Assembly: GCA_017481285.1 (NCBI GenBank)
Contig: JAFUPI010000078.1
Coordinates: forward strand, 1-46,516
Reading direction: 5' to 3'
Length of the DNA: 46,516 nt
Source of the DNA: Agathobacter sp.
Lineage (GTDB): Bacteria > Bacillota > Clostridia > Lachnospirales > Lachnospiraceae
Shown here: in pieces, positions 29,467 through 37,759 of the stretch
Layout: the number at the start of each line of letters is the position of its first letter
Numbering within the stretch: position 1 is the stretch's first letter
Translations under genes and position numbers: made by a program
Notes under the pieces: model-generated
Database searches by the model: none
The model's input: only the letters and a program-made list of their open reading frames with translations
Told to the model about the DNA's origin: nothing

Positions 29467-29580
29467 TTAAAAACTGACTGCCATAAGAAGCCTGAAAAAG
29501 AAGAGAAAAATTCCTCCGTAAACCACACCCCACAGAGCATACATCATCAGCTCCTTGATTGCCTTAATAATTGTTTCCAT
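29467..29580 (-). CDS. Small membrane protein, 37 residues
   Basis: ATG at 29580 with AAGGAG eight bases upstream. METIIKAIKELMMYALWG starts an amphipathic stretch that runs into one hydrophobic helix. Its stop is ten bases before the ATG of the 52-residue gene, and it follows the 112-residue gene by 19 bases. Function unknown. Confidence 0.6.
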   Translation of the reverse strand: METIIKAIKELMMYALWGVVYGGIFLFFFRLLMAVSF

Positions 29581-29599
29581 TCTTTTGCTCCTTATGTCA

Positions 29600-29938
29600 C
29601 TAAATAATCTTTGTCTGTATTTTCTGCTGCTTTAATCCGAACAGCTCTATTTCAAAATAATAGCTAAGCTTTATTTCTGCGTAATATTTTACTCCTGCCT
29701 TGGTGGCTTTCAGCACATCCACTTCCAAGGTATATCCATTTGTCTCAGCTTCCTGTATACATTTCTCAATGACGTCTTCATTATAGTTGCTTTCCACGAT
29801 GACCTTAGAAACGGATTCCATGTAATTTTCTGCTGCCACAGCTCGAGAAAAACCAGCCGTAACACCTACACCGCTACCGACGATAATAACTGCAGCCAGC
29901 ACGCCCACAAAAGCCTTAAATACAATATCCAAATGCAT
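29600..29938 (-). CDS. Small TadE-like pseudopilin candidate
   Basis: 112 residues. N-terminal hydrophobic helix (about 7-30) passing into an amphipathic helix (ENYMESVSKVIVESNY), then a beta-rich end. The shape is that of TadE-type pseudopilins. AAAGGAGG precedes the ATG, 13 bases after the TadB/TadC-like gene. No clear prepilin cleavage motif. Confidence 0.68.
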   Translation of the reverse strand: MHLDIVFKAFVGVLAAVIIVGSGVGVTAGFSRAVAAENYMESVSKVIVESNYNEDVIEKCIQEAETNGYTLEVDVLKATKAGVKYYAEIKLSYYFEIELFGLKQQKIQTKII

Positions 29939-29951
29939 CTTTTATCCTCCT

Positions 29952-31361
29952 TTATCTTCCAATCAGATCCACAATTCCATTGATGGAAGTCATGATTGCA
30001 ATGACCAAATAACCCATACAACCAAAGCCTGCACAAAGAAATGGAATCCATGTAAAAGACTTCATACTATCTTTCAATAACATACTGTCTCGTTCCGATT
30101 TCTCCAGATTTTTGATATTCTTTTCAATAACCACATCCATTACCTCACTGTCACGGTTTGCACCGACAGCAAGTGAATACAGCTTGTGCATGATCTCATT
30201 TATCTGTGGATTACTAAAATCACAAAGGAATGACATGTATGCGTCCGGATCATGTGGTTTCATGGAAAGCATTGTCGTGATGCGTGTAAGTTCTCCTTTT
30301 AAAACAGGCGGTGCTGTTTCGATTGATTTTTCTATCGCGCCTTCTACACTTTCCCTCTGAAGCAGCAGCATGACATCAAAAAGCCATTTCGGAAATGCCT
30401 TTGCAATCTCGGATCGCATCGTGCGTACTGTACTTATATGAATCAATACATGTACGTTAAAACCTGCGAAAATAAGGCATACAGAAATTGCAAGTGTAAT
30501 CCAGGCAGGCTTGATATATAAAAATAAAATGGATACCACAATGCCGAGCACGGCAATGGCACGATATTTTCTTCTTTCTCTTTTCGCATCATAATTTTCC
30601 AAATATGCAAAGTATGCCTCCACCTGTTCCATACTCATTTCAACTGGATGCGTAAGTAGGCTTTTCGTCAACCTCTTATCCATAAATACAAAGTATACGC
30701 CTAAACCCAACAATAAGGCTGTGCTTATCACCTGTGTCGCGGACAACTTCACAATATCCAGACCAGAACCTCTCATGATATGAAGCATGATTACACAAAC
30801 AAGAAGGAAAAATGCATAAATAATAGCCCCAATATTTCTTTCGACGATTCTCTTTATGCGAATACTTTCCACAACACCCTGCCATGCCGTACGCATGCTC
30901 TCTAAGATTTTAAATTCTTTCTGACACTCCCCACCTATTTCTTCCGCATTTAAAAAGAAGGCATGCAGATTTCTTAATTTCTCACAATCATAACGAGACT
31001 CTATATGGCTAAGCGCCTCCATTTCTGCTCTTTTGATGTTCCATTTTCCTGCATCAAACATCTCAAATACTTCGTTCAATGTGTCATGCATCAACCCTCC
31101 AGAAAAACAGCTTGCGGTTTCTTCTAACGATTGAATGACATCTTTCGTGTAAATAAAAGATTGTGCCATCTGACTCATATAAGCATTGATATCATGAAAA
31201 CGATTGGTTTCATATTGAAACATCTCTTGGTTTCGCAATAGCTTAGAAACGCAAAATAAATATGCAGCGGCTACTACAAACAGTGATACAGGATTTAACT
31301 CGAAAAGAAATCCAAATACCAATGCCGTGAGGAGTGATATTCCGTAATATTTTTTCTTCAC
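29952..31361 (-). CDS. Fused TadB/TadC-like type II secretion F-domain protein
   Basis: 469 residues. Two cytosolic helical domains (about 55-172 and 315-430) each look like a T2SSF domain. They are separated and flanked by membrane helices (about 8-38, 178-196, 210-227, 268-310, 437-458). In Tad systems TadB and TadC are separate proteins of about 300 residues with one domain each; here both seem to be in one chain. It would form the inner-membrane platform turned by the CpaF-like ATPase. GTG start at 31361 preceded by TAGGAGGTGA; the start overlaps the ATPase stop as TAGTG, so translation is coupled. Confidence 0.82.
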   Translation of the reverse strand: MKKKYYGISLLTALVFGFLFELNPVSLFVVAAAYLFCVSKLLRNQEMFQYETNRFHDINAYMSQMAQSFIYTKDVIQSLEETASCFSGGLMHDTLNEVFEMFDAGKWNIKRAEMEALSHIESRYDCEKLRNLHAFFLNAEEIGGECQKEFKILESMRTAWQGVVESIRIKRIVERNIGAIIYAFFLLVCVIMLHIMRGSGLDIVKLSATQVISTALLLGLGVYFVFMDKRLTKSLLTHPVEMSMEQVEAYFAYLENYDAKRERRKYRAIAVLGIVVSILFLYIKPAWITLAISVCLIFAGFNVHVLIHISTVRTMRSEIAKAFPKWLFDVMLLLQRESVEGAIEKSIETAPPVLKGELTRITTMLSMKPHDPDAYMSFLCDFSNPQINEIMHKLYSLAVGANRDSEVMDVVIEKNIKNLEKSERDSMLLKDSMKSFTWIPFLCAGFGCMGYLVIAIMTSINGIVDLIGR

Positions 31362-32416
31362 TACATTTCACCTCCTAGATTCGCAAACATATCTGCCCCC
31401 AGCTCCGCTTCTATTTTGTTCCTTATTTTGGGTGGAATCCTATCCTTATAAATTTTCCCATTTTCCACTACTAAAATTGCATTATTTCGTTCTTCTTCTC
31501 TTCTGAAAAAACACACCTGATCAATATAGCGACGAATTTTTCCTTCTGCATTTGCTCGCAATTTCAATAATACACTTACATTTACATAACTATGGAGGGA
31601 ATTTCGTATTCGCTCTGCATCCTGTCCCCCGTGAAGCATGTTTACTCCACGGTCCGGAAACATTCTGGCATCGTTCGTATGTGTCGTAGTCATAATCGGA
31701 ATACCATTCGACACACATTCCAGAAAAGCATTCATATCATTTTCCCCTCTAATTTCTCCCATTAGAATTCTTCTAGCATTCATTCGAAGTGCAGTCTCCA
31801 TCGGCGTTCTATAATTTCCGTCTGTAACCTTAAGTTCTGCACAAGATGCTTGCTGATTTACAAGCGGATAATGAATCTCTGCAACATCTTCAATCGTTAT
31901 TACTTTTTCATGCTTAGGGATAACTGATGCAAACAGTTTTAATCCTTCTGTTTTTCCTGCTGCTGGAAGTCCGCAAAAAACGATGCTTTCATGGCTGCGA
32001 ACACAATTTTCCAGCATATTCATGGTATCTTCCTCACAATAGTCGTTTTCCAATGCCAGACTTCTATTGATGCGTAAGCCGCCATGGGACTTACGAATGT
32101 TAACATTCGTAAGTCCACTTTTAGACTGACTCTTATGCAGGCATGTAATACGAAGTGTCTCCGTATCCGCCATCGCCGTGTGCTCACTAGGATTAAAATT
32201 ACAGTTCACACTTTTCCCCACTAAAGCAGAAAAATTCTCCCAATAACTTTCACTAAGTAATGGATTTTTCACTTGTTTCGGAATTACCGACACCTTGGAT
32301 TGCCAGATGTTTCCACAATTGAAATCTAAATCTGTCACATCCTCATCCTCTAAATATTTCCATATCTCCGGAAATGTTTTTTGGATATCTTCATCCTTTA
32401 ATTTTAAAGTGCTCAA
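31361..32416 (-). CDS. CpaF/TadA-like secretion ATPase
   Basis: 351 residues, shorter than most CpaF/TadA. Hexameric ATPase of the T2SS/T4P/T4SS family that drives pilus assembly or secretion from the inner face of the membrane. Walker A GLPAAGKT (149-156), Asp box ITIEDVAEI (173-181), Walker B ILMGE (217-221) and His box TTHTND (243-248). The Walker A has AA where TGSGKT is common. Start is TTG at 32416 with AAGGAG seven bases upstream; no ATG fits. It follows the 66-residue pilin-like gene by 21 bases. Confidence 0.88.
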   Translation of the reverse strand: MSTLKLKDEDIQKTFPEIWKYLEDEDVTDLDFNCGNIWQSKVSVIPKQVKNPLLSESYWENFSALVGKSVNCNFNPSEHTAMADTETLRITCLHKSQSKSGLTNVNIRKSHGGLRINRSLALENDYCEEDTMNMLENCVRSHESIVFCGLPAAGKTEGLKLFASVIPKHEKVITIEDVAEIHYPLVNQQASCAELKVTDGNYRTPMETALRMNARRILMGEIRGENDMNAFLECVSNGIPIMTTTHTNDARMFPDRGVNMLHGGQDAERIRNSLHSYVNVSVLLKLRANAEGKIRRYIDQVCFFRREEERNNAILVVENGKIYKDRIPPKIRNKIEAELGADMFANLGGEM

Positions 32417-32437
32417 CGTTTCTCTCCTTCTTACGTC

Positions 32438-32638
32438 CTATGTTGTCACACCTAGTAACCCACTGATTTCCGCCATAATCTGATCTAATACAGCATTTAA
32501 GGACGTGTCAAAAAATCCCCCTGCTGTTACAAGTGGTGTTACGATTGCATAGATTCCTGCACAAATTGCAAGAGCTAATAGGATTCCATAAAAAATTTTT
32601 ACGAATCCACTTCCGATTTCTGAACTTTCATTTGGCAT
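32438..32638 (-). CDS. Small hydrophobic pilin-like protein, first gene of the secretion operon
   Basis: 66 residues: 11 polar residues (MPNESSEIGSG), a long hydrophobic stretch (about 12-40) and an amphipathic end. Size and position before the ATPase fit a major pilin subunit. There is no canonical Flp site (G followed by E at +5), and a VirB2/TrbC-like two-helix shape is an alternative. AAGGAG precedes the ATG. Confidence 0.65.
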   Translation of the reverse strand: MPNESSEIGSGFVKIFYGILLALAICAGIYAIVTPLVTAGGFFDTSLNAVLDQIMAEISGLLGVTT

Positions 32639-32712
32639 AATAAATTCTCCTTATGTATTTTTTGTTGGAACACCTTCATGATACATAGGGTCAATATGCC
32701 TTTCTAATTTGG

Positions 32713-32735
32713 AAAAACGCTGACGAACTGTCAGC
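32713..32735 (-). terminator. Promoter-proximal terminator/attenuator of the secretion operon
   Basis: On the minus strand GCTGAC (32735-32730), AGTTC, GTCAGC (32724-32719), then G and TTTTT. It starts about 15 bases after the predicted transcription start and precedes the first gene by about 75 bases. Confidence 0.6.
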
Positions 32736-32756
32736 AAAAGAAAAAAGATAATTGTT

Positions 32757-32784
32757 ATTATAGCTTTAAAACTTATCTTGTAAA
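32757..32784 (-). promoter_or_regulatory. Promoter of the secretion operon
   Basis: On the minus strand TTTACA (32784-32779), 16-base spacer, TATAAT (32762-32757). Confidence 0.65.
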
Positions 32785-32791
32785 GAGAAAA

Positions 32792-32840
32792 TCAAAAAAC
32801 CGACATATTTTTGGCAAACCTGCAAAAAATACATCGGTCA
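32792..32840 (-). terminator. Terminator of the soluble chemoreceptor gene
   Basis: On the minus strand ACCGA...TCGGT closes a long AT-rich stem with a GC/GC inner pair, then TTTTTT. Confidence 0.75.
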
Positions 32841-32875
32841 TTTTTTTATAATAGTACTAATTTTTTATTCAAAAT

Positions 32876-33877
32876 CTAAATATCTTTCTGAAGATGTTCA
32901 TGAATACGATTGCTCAGCTCATTTGCGATACGATCATTTTCTTCGTTGCTTTCACGAATCTCTTCTACATGCTCTGTAATGAGTAATACACTGTTCGTAA
33001 ACTCACCTACTGCATTTGCAGATTCATTGGCTGCAGTACGAATGGACTCAATCGTTTTAGTCGCTTCATCCAGCTGGGTCGCTAAAGATTCCGCAATATA
33101 TGCAAAATCCTGCATCTTGTCAAACATGATTTTGGAATCGCCCTGGTACTTATGTCCTACTTCTACCAGCTCTGTGTAGCTGCCAACCGTCTTGTCCTTC
33201 ATAAATTCCACAACCTTATTGGCTTCTTCTGCCAACTGACTTACTGCATTAAGTACTGTCTTTGAAATTTCACTAATTTCACTTGCGGTGGCACTAGTCA
33301 TAACAGACAGTTTATTGATTTCGTCTGCAACAATTGCAAAACCTCTTCCTGCCTCTCCTGCATGAGCAGCTTCAATAGAAGCATTCAACGCTAAGAGGTT
33401 GGTCTGATCTGCAATTTCCATGATATCCCTCGTCAAATCCAAAATACGCTCTGCTTTTTTGGACTCCTCTATCTTCTCACGCATAGAAGCTTCTACAGCT
33501 TCTGCCATTGCCTGTACTTCACGACGCTGCGTTTCGGAACGAGTCATAATATCATAAGCGGTATTATTGCTTTCCTGTGCATAGTCCTTACCATCCTGAG
33601 CTTCTTCACTCATCTGTGTAAAAGACTCGTCCATCTCTTCCATAGAATCTGTGATCTCTGTGATATTCGAAGACATTTCTTCCAAAGAAGCCGTAAATTC
33701 TTCCATAACACTGGACATATTGGTAGTTTCCCCAGCTACCATATCAATGCGTTCTGCTACTTCATCGATAGAATGTGCGAGACTATCTGCACTGGTCTGG
33801 ACATCCGCAAATACTTCCTTTACCTTTTCTCGTTCTGCCTGCATTGCTGCATCTTTTCTCTTGTTAAACAAATTCAT
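32876..33877 (-). CDS. Soluble methyl-accepting chemotaxis protein
   Basis: 333 residues. The signalling hairpin [18 protein letters not shown] and the long flanking coiled coil (about 60-320) define an MCP signalling domain. There is no membrane helix and no clear sensor domain, so it is a cytosolic receptor or an adaptor-like signal protein. The ATG at 33877 has AAAGGTGGG upstream. Single gene with its own promoter and terminator. No che gene is in the window. Confidence 0.87.
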   Translation of the reverse strand: MNLFNKRKDAAMQAEREKVKEVFADVQTSADSLAHSIDEVAERIDMVAGETTNMSSVMEEFTASLEEMSSNITEITDSMEEMDESFTQMSEEAQDGKDYAQESNNTAYDIMTRSETQRREVQAMAEAVEASMREKIEESKKAERILDLTRDIMEIADQTNLLALNASIEAAHAGEAGRGFAIVADEINKLSVMTSATASEISEISKTVLNAVSQLAEEANKVVEFMKDKTVGSYTELVEVGHKYQGDSKIMFDKMQDFAYIAESLATQLDEATKTIESIRTAANESANAVGEFTNSVLLITEHVEEIRESNEENDRIANELSNRIHEHLQKDI

Positions 33878-33915
33878 AAAAACCCACCTTTTGTATAAAA
33901 ACAATACCTAGGCTT

Positions 33916-33944
33916 ATTATAACAAAGGAGTTTTTCTGCGTAAA
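33916..33944 (-). promoter_or_regulatory. Promoter of the soluble chemoreceptor gene
   Basis: On the minus strand TTTACG (33944-33939), 17-base spacer, TATAAT (33921-33916). Confidence 0.65.
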
Positions 33945-33950
33945 GATTTT

Positions 33951-34409
33951 TTATGCAATCAAATGCAATTCCTTTAAATATTCTTCCAAAATTTCAGCCG
34001 CACTACCGATTTTTTCCGCACACGGACGTTTTTTATAATATTCTTCCGTACGTTTTTCAGGTGTCGCATCTTCTTTTTTCACATTCAGTCCTAACAATTC
34101 GCGGCAAATAATAGATCCATTGGCCTCCTCATATCTACGAGCAAGTTCCTGAATGTGTTCATAAAGTTCCCTCTTCCCATCAAAATCGCCTGGCTCATGA
34201 TAACCCTTGATGAAACCTAAAACCATAAACATACCTGATACACTTCCACACACCTCACGGAGTCTGCCCATACCTCCACCAAATGGTGAAGCTATTTTAA
34301 GTGCTGTATCCACATCAATAGTAAGCATATCTTCAAATGCCAGCATCATACACTGGGCACAGTTGTAACCGTCTAAAAAGCTTTGCATTGCTTTTTCTTT
34401 TCGTGTCAT
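33951..34409 (-). CDS. C_GCAxxG_C_C family putative redox protein
   Basis: 152 residues. Cysteines at 17 and 20 (YNCAQC), 54 (EVCGSVSG), 102 (IICRELLG) and 130 (RPCAEKIG), together with the FGGGMGR motif, fit the C_GCAxxG_C_C family; Ser replaces the motif Ala in CGS. Members are thought to bind metal or act in redox reactions; the precise role is unknown. GAGGTGATT precedes the ATG. Single gene with its own likely promoter. Confidence 0.85.
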   Translation of the reverse strand: MTRKEKAMQSFLDGYNCAQCMMLAFEDMLTIDVDTALKIASPFGGGMGRLREVCGSVSGMFMVLGFIKGYHEPGDFDGKRELYEHIQELARRYEEANGSIICRELLGLNVKKEDATPEKRTEEYYKKRPCAEKIGSAAEILEEYLKELHLIA

Positions 34410-34441
34410 ATTGAATCACCTCATTGATTTGTATATTTCTC

Positions 34442-34470
34442 ATTAAACCGCAAACGGGTGATTTTTTCAA
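34442..34470 (-). promoter_or_regulatory. Promoter of the C_GCAxxG_C_C gene
   Basis: On the minus strand TTGAAA (34470-34465), 17-base spacer, TTTAAT (34447-34442). Confidence 0.5.
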
Positions 34471-34486
34471 TACAAAAACACCGACT

Positions 34487-35509
34487 TTAGTTTTGTACTT
34501 GATGTTTCTGAAAGCCTCGATATGCAAATATACTAAAAAAAACGCTACTTATGCAAAACAGTGTAATACTAACAAATGTAATTGAAAATGTCATATTCCC
34601 AATCTGTACTGGAAAATAGTTTGAAAACAAAGTACGCACACCCATGATTGCTCCTGGGAACAATCGCAAAATATTTGGAACAACACCCTCATTCTGCCCT
34701 AAGCTTTTAAATGCCAAAATTGGTATATAAATGACTGCCAAACTAATCATAGATGCAGGCAATGCACTCCTACATTTCGAAGAAACCAAAAGTACGAAAC
34801 CACCAAAACCGATACATCCCAAAAGCGAACATACAAACAGCACAATCATATACTGCCATACTCTAAAATTAAATGGAGAAGAGAAATAATTATATACGTA
34901 ATCTGCCGTAAATACGAAACTGGCATTTCCATCTCCTGTCCCAAAAGCACAAAGTGAAATTACTCCGAACACTCCTACCACAAAGCAATATACCGCCAAA
35001 ATAACCACCGCTGCGGCAATAAATTTTCCAATAATTAATGTCCTTTTTCCATGCTTCGAAGATAATAGCAAGCCGTCCATTTTGTTACTATACTCAGACG
35101 CAAACACTGGTGCAATCAAAAGTGCAATGACAAAGCCTAAAATGAACGGAAGATAATTAGCAATAAACTCTTCCATAAATCCATAAAACACTGTGTTACC
35201 AATTACCAACGTTTCTGCCTCAAACCCTATTTCTGCAAGATTTGCTTTTCGCACCTCATCGCATCTTCTCAACCAATTCGCATACTCTGATATTCTAGCA
35301 TCATCACTTGCTACATCTGCTTCAATCTGAGGATTATTCTCTACGGAACCTCTGTAATGAGTCAGCATTTCTCCTGCACCTTTCCAATCACCCATCGTAC
35401 AAATAATCGCAAAGCTCCCTACACAAAGCAGAAACAGAACCATACTAAGTACAATTATTTTTTGAATATTTACTAACTTTTTTAATTCAAAGAATATAAT
35501 TTCTTTCAT
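34487..35509 (-). CDS. ABC transporter permease (ABC-2 type)
   Basis: 340 residues. One N-terminal helix (about 16-38), a large outer loop of some 85 residues, then five further helices, the pattern of ABC-2 permeases. Exported substrate unknown; peptide or envelope-stress roles are common for such sigma-linked exporters. ATG at 35509 overlaps the ATPase stop as TAATG, with GGGAGGAAG upstream, so translation is coupled. Last gene of the ECF operon. Confidence 0.82.
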   Translation of the reverse strand: MKEIIFFELKKLVNIQKIIVLSMVLFLLCVGSFAIICTMGDWKGAGEMLTHYRGSVENNPQIEADVASDDARISEYANWLRRCDEVRKANLAEIGFEAETLVIGNTVFYGFMEEFIANYLPFILGFVIALLIAPVFASEYSNKMDGLLLSSKHGKRTLIIGKFIAAAVVILAVYCFVVGVFGVISLCAFGTGDGNASFVFTADYVYNYFSSPFNFRVWQYMIVLFVCSLLGCIGFGGFVLLVSSKCRSALPASMISLAVIYIPILAFKSLGQNEGVVPNILRLFPGAIMGVRTLFSNYFPVQIGNMTFSITFVSITLFCISSVFFSIFAYRGFQKHQVQN

Positions 35510-36375
35510 TACGCTTCCTCCCCAAAACAGTATAGATAAGCATCTTCCAAATTCGGTGGCACCTGCTGTGCAGAGTCGAATGGACATGTTTCTGCCACCA
35601 TTCGAAGTTCTACGTTCTCGCCATCTAATTTAATATTTACAACAATACCTCTATCCTTTACCCTATTTACCTCTGCTTGGGACACATAACCGCTCCATAC
35701 TTTTCCTTCTGCAAGAGATGCAATCTCTTCGGTGGTTCCAGTTTTAATTAACTGCCCCTCTTTCATAAGCAGAATCTCATTTGCAATACTTTCCACATCC
35801 GATACGATATGCGTCGAAAGAATGACAATTCGCTCGGCGGAGATTTCGCTGATTAGATTACGAAATCGAATTCGTTCCTTTGGATCTAGTCCAGATGTTG
35901 GTTCATCCAAAATCAAAATCATCGGATTATTTAAAAGAGCCTGTGCAATACCGAGTCGTCTTACCATACCGCCAGAAAATGTCTTCACCTTTTGTTTTGC
36001 CTGACCTGCCAAGCCTACAATTTGTAATAACTCTTTCGTCTTTTCCTTTGCCGCACTTTTTTCCAATCCCTTTATAGCAGCCATGTAAAGCATAAAATCC
36101 TCTGCTGTAAAATCCGGATAAAACCCAAAATTTTGTGGAAGATATCCCAATAAATCTCTATATTCTTCGCCTAAATCATAAATGGATTTTCCATTATACG
36201 TGATGTCTCCAGCAGTTGGCTGTAATAAATCTGCAAGCATACGAAGCAACGTGGTTTTACCTGCACCGTTGGCTCCCAGCAACCCATATACTCCACTTTT
36301 TAATATTGCAGAAAGACGCTCTACTGCTATTTTCTTTCCATATTGCTTTGTTAAGCGATCCAGCTTAAGCTCCAT
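35509..36375 (-). CDS. ABC transporter ATP-binding protein
   Basis: 288 residues. Walker A GANGAGKTTL (about 34-43), signature TFSGGMVRRLG, Walker B MILILDEPTSGLDP, and H-loop STHIVSD. The C-terminal end is an extra small domain as in ABC-2 exporters. The start lies inside the end of the preceding membrane-protein gene (25-base overlap), with AAGGGAGG upstream. It energises the permease encoded next. Confidence 0.93.
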   Translation of the reverse strand: MELKLDRLTKQYGKKIAVERLSAILKSGVYGLLGANGAGKTTLLRMLADLLQPTAGDITYNGKSIYDLGEEYRDLLGYLPQNFGFYPDFTAEDFMLYMAAIKGLEKSAAKEKTKELLQIVGLAGQAKQKVKTFSGGMVRRLGIAQALLNNPMILILDEPTSGLDPKERIRFRNLISEISAERIVILSTHIVSDVESIANEILLMKEGQLIKTGTTEEIASLAEGKVWSGYVSQAEVNRVKDRGIVVNIKLDGENVELRMVAETCPFDSAQQVPPNLEDAYLYCFGEEA

Positions 36376-37124
36376 TTTTCTTCCTCCCTTTCAAAAGATA
36401 TATTTTTGATATATCCATATATCGCCATCATGCTAATCCCTATGGATGCCACTGTTAAAAAAAATAATGCCAACGTATTTATTGCCTGCATCCAAAAAAT
36501 AGCCTTTTCCCATGACAGAAAAATCAACATCAGCCCCGTCCAACCTGCCACAGAAAAAACGCCCGACTTTATGGATGATTTTCCAAACCATAGAAAACAA
36601 ATAGCTGCCATCTCAAAGGATATAAGGGAAAACAACAAGACATTCAAAGAAAAACTCTTCCAACTTACACTGCTGAATAACCAAACTCCAAAAATAATTA
36701 GAATAGCCAGTGCTTGATTTATTATGGTTCGGACAGCTATTATTTTTGCCAAACTAAACTTTGATGCAGTTTCTAATTCCAACATTCCGTTTTGCTTACT
36801 TTTTACAATGGAAAGCATAATTGGTACAACCAAAAATGGAGCTACCCCAACAATAATTCCAAAAAGATAATCTGTTTTTGAGAAAAATCTTAAAAAATGT
36901 AATAATACGATTGCACTAAAAGAAAAAAACAAAGATAACGCAATTTCTCCCCTCATAAATTTCAGCTGCGTTTCTATCAAAAACCATAGTTTCTCATCAC
37001 GTCTTACTCTTTCTGTTTGCACCGCTTGCTTTGCCTGTTTTATACATTCTACAATCTGGCTTTCATTTGGGTGTACAATTTCATATGTATTTAAAAGTTG
37101 TACGAGACTTTTATTATTCTTCAT
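36351..37124 (-). CDS. Multi-pass membrane protein, possible anti-sigma partner
   Basis: 257 residues. A cytosolic N-terminal part of about 60 residues, rich in charged helix, is followed by six membrane helices. It overlaps the end of the ECF sigma gene by 11 bases and the ATPase start by 25. Its place between an ECF sigma factor and an exporter, as in the Bacillus sigY operon, suggests an anti-sigma or sensor role, the N-terminal part being the sigma-binding candidate. No sequence family was recognised. Confidence 0.65.
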   Translation of the reverse strand: MKNNKSLVQLLNTYEIVHPNESQIVECIKQAKQAVQTERVRRDEKLWFLIETQLKFMRGEIALSLFFSFSAIVLLHFLRFFSKTDYLFGIIVGVAPFLVVPIMLSIVKSKQNGMLELETASKFSLAKIIAVRTIINQALAILIIFGVWLFSSVSWKSFSLNVLLFSLISFEMAAICFLWFGKSSIKSGVFSVAGWTGLMLIFLSWEKAIFWMQAINTLALFFLTVASIGISMMAIYGYIKNISFEREEEKWSLSWIA

Positions 37125-37650
37125 ACTCCACCTCCAAAATCTTCTTTAACTCCATCATTCCTCTTCTATAACGGGTTTTTACCGTAGACAAATTACTCTC
37201 TGTAATTCGAGCAATATCCAAAAATGAAAGCTCATGATAAAACCTTAGAATAATTACCTCTCGTTGCTGTCCCGAAAGTGTTTGTAATGCTGCTTTTACC
37301 CGTTTCTGGTCTTCCTTTTGCTCTGTAACTTCCCAGGGGGTCGGATTTGAATCCTGCAGTTCCTCTACGACATCAAGAGAATGCATTGGCTTATTTTTTC
37401 GAAATACATCATTCGAAGCATTTGTTGCTAATTTAAAGAGATAGTTTTTTAATTTTCCCCGCTCTTGGTAGGTATGTAAATTGGTGAAGAATTTTATAAA
37501 AACCTCTTGGGTAACATCTTGTGCCTCAATCTCACTGCCTAGCTTTCTACATAGATAACTATAGATTTCTGTATAATAAGTAGATACGATATGTTCTATC
37601 AGTTCAGTTTCACCATTCTTTATCTTTTGTATGATATCTTTTTCCCGCAA
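37114..37650 (-). CDS. ECF-type RNA polymerase sigma factor
   Basis: 178 residues from the chosen start. Region 2 contains DVTQEVFIKFFTNL and region 4 LSGQQREVIILRFYHELSF plus LSTVKTRYRRGM. The start is TTG at 37650, seven bases after AAGGTGG. An in-frame TTG at 37683 lies upstream of the likely transcription start, so it is rejected. First gene of a four-gene operon with a membrane protein, ABC ATPase and permease, all overlapping. It probably transcribes its own operon. Confidence 0.9.
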   Translation of the reverse strand: MREKDIIQKIKNGETELIEHIVSTYYTEIYSYLCRKLGSEIEAQDVTQEVFIKFFTNLHTYQERGKLKNYLFKLATNASNDVFRKNKPMHSLDVVEELQDSNPTPWEVTEQKEDQKRVKAALQTLSGQQREVIILRFYHELSFLDIARITESNLSTVKTRYRRGMMELKKILEVEYEE

Positions 37651-37672
37651 ATTCTCACCACCTTCATATATA

Positions 37673-37701
37673 TAAACGCCCAATCTCTATAAAAAGTTTC
37701 A
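37673..37701 (-). promoter_or_regulatory. ECF-type promoter of the sigma factor operon
   Basis: On the minus strand TGAAAC (37701-37696), 17 bases, CGTTTA (37678-37673). TGAAAC and CGT are the usual -35 and -10 signatures of ECF sigma factors; the predicted start is about 15 bases before the TTG codon. Confidence 0.65.
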
Positions 37702-37710
37702 TCTTTCATA

Positions 37711-37740
37711 AAAAAAATGGGCATGAAATTTTCATGCCCA
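37711..37740 (-). terminator. Terminator of the transmembrane chemoreceptor gene
   Basis: On the minus strand TGGGCATGA pairs with TCATGCCCA over a short loop, then a T8 run. Confidence 0.9.
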
Positions 37741-37759
37741 CTCTAGCTCTTTTACAATA

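Noticed and set aside
32639..32718. Cyclic di-GMP riboswitch before the secretion operon
   Set aside because: None of the conserved GEMM core or type II motifs is recognisable; the leader is too short.
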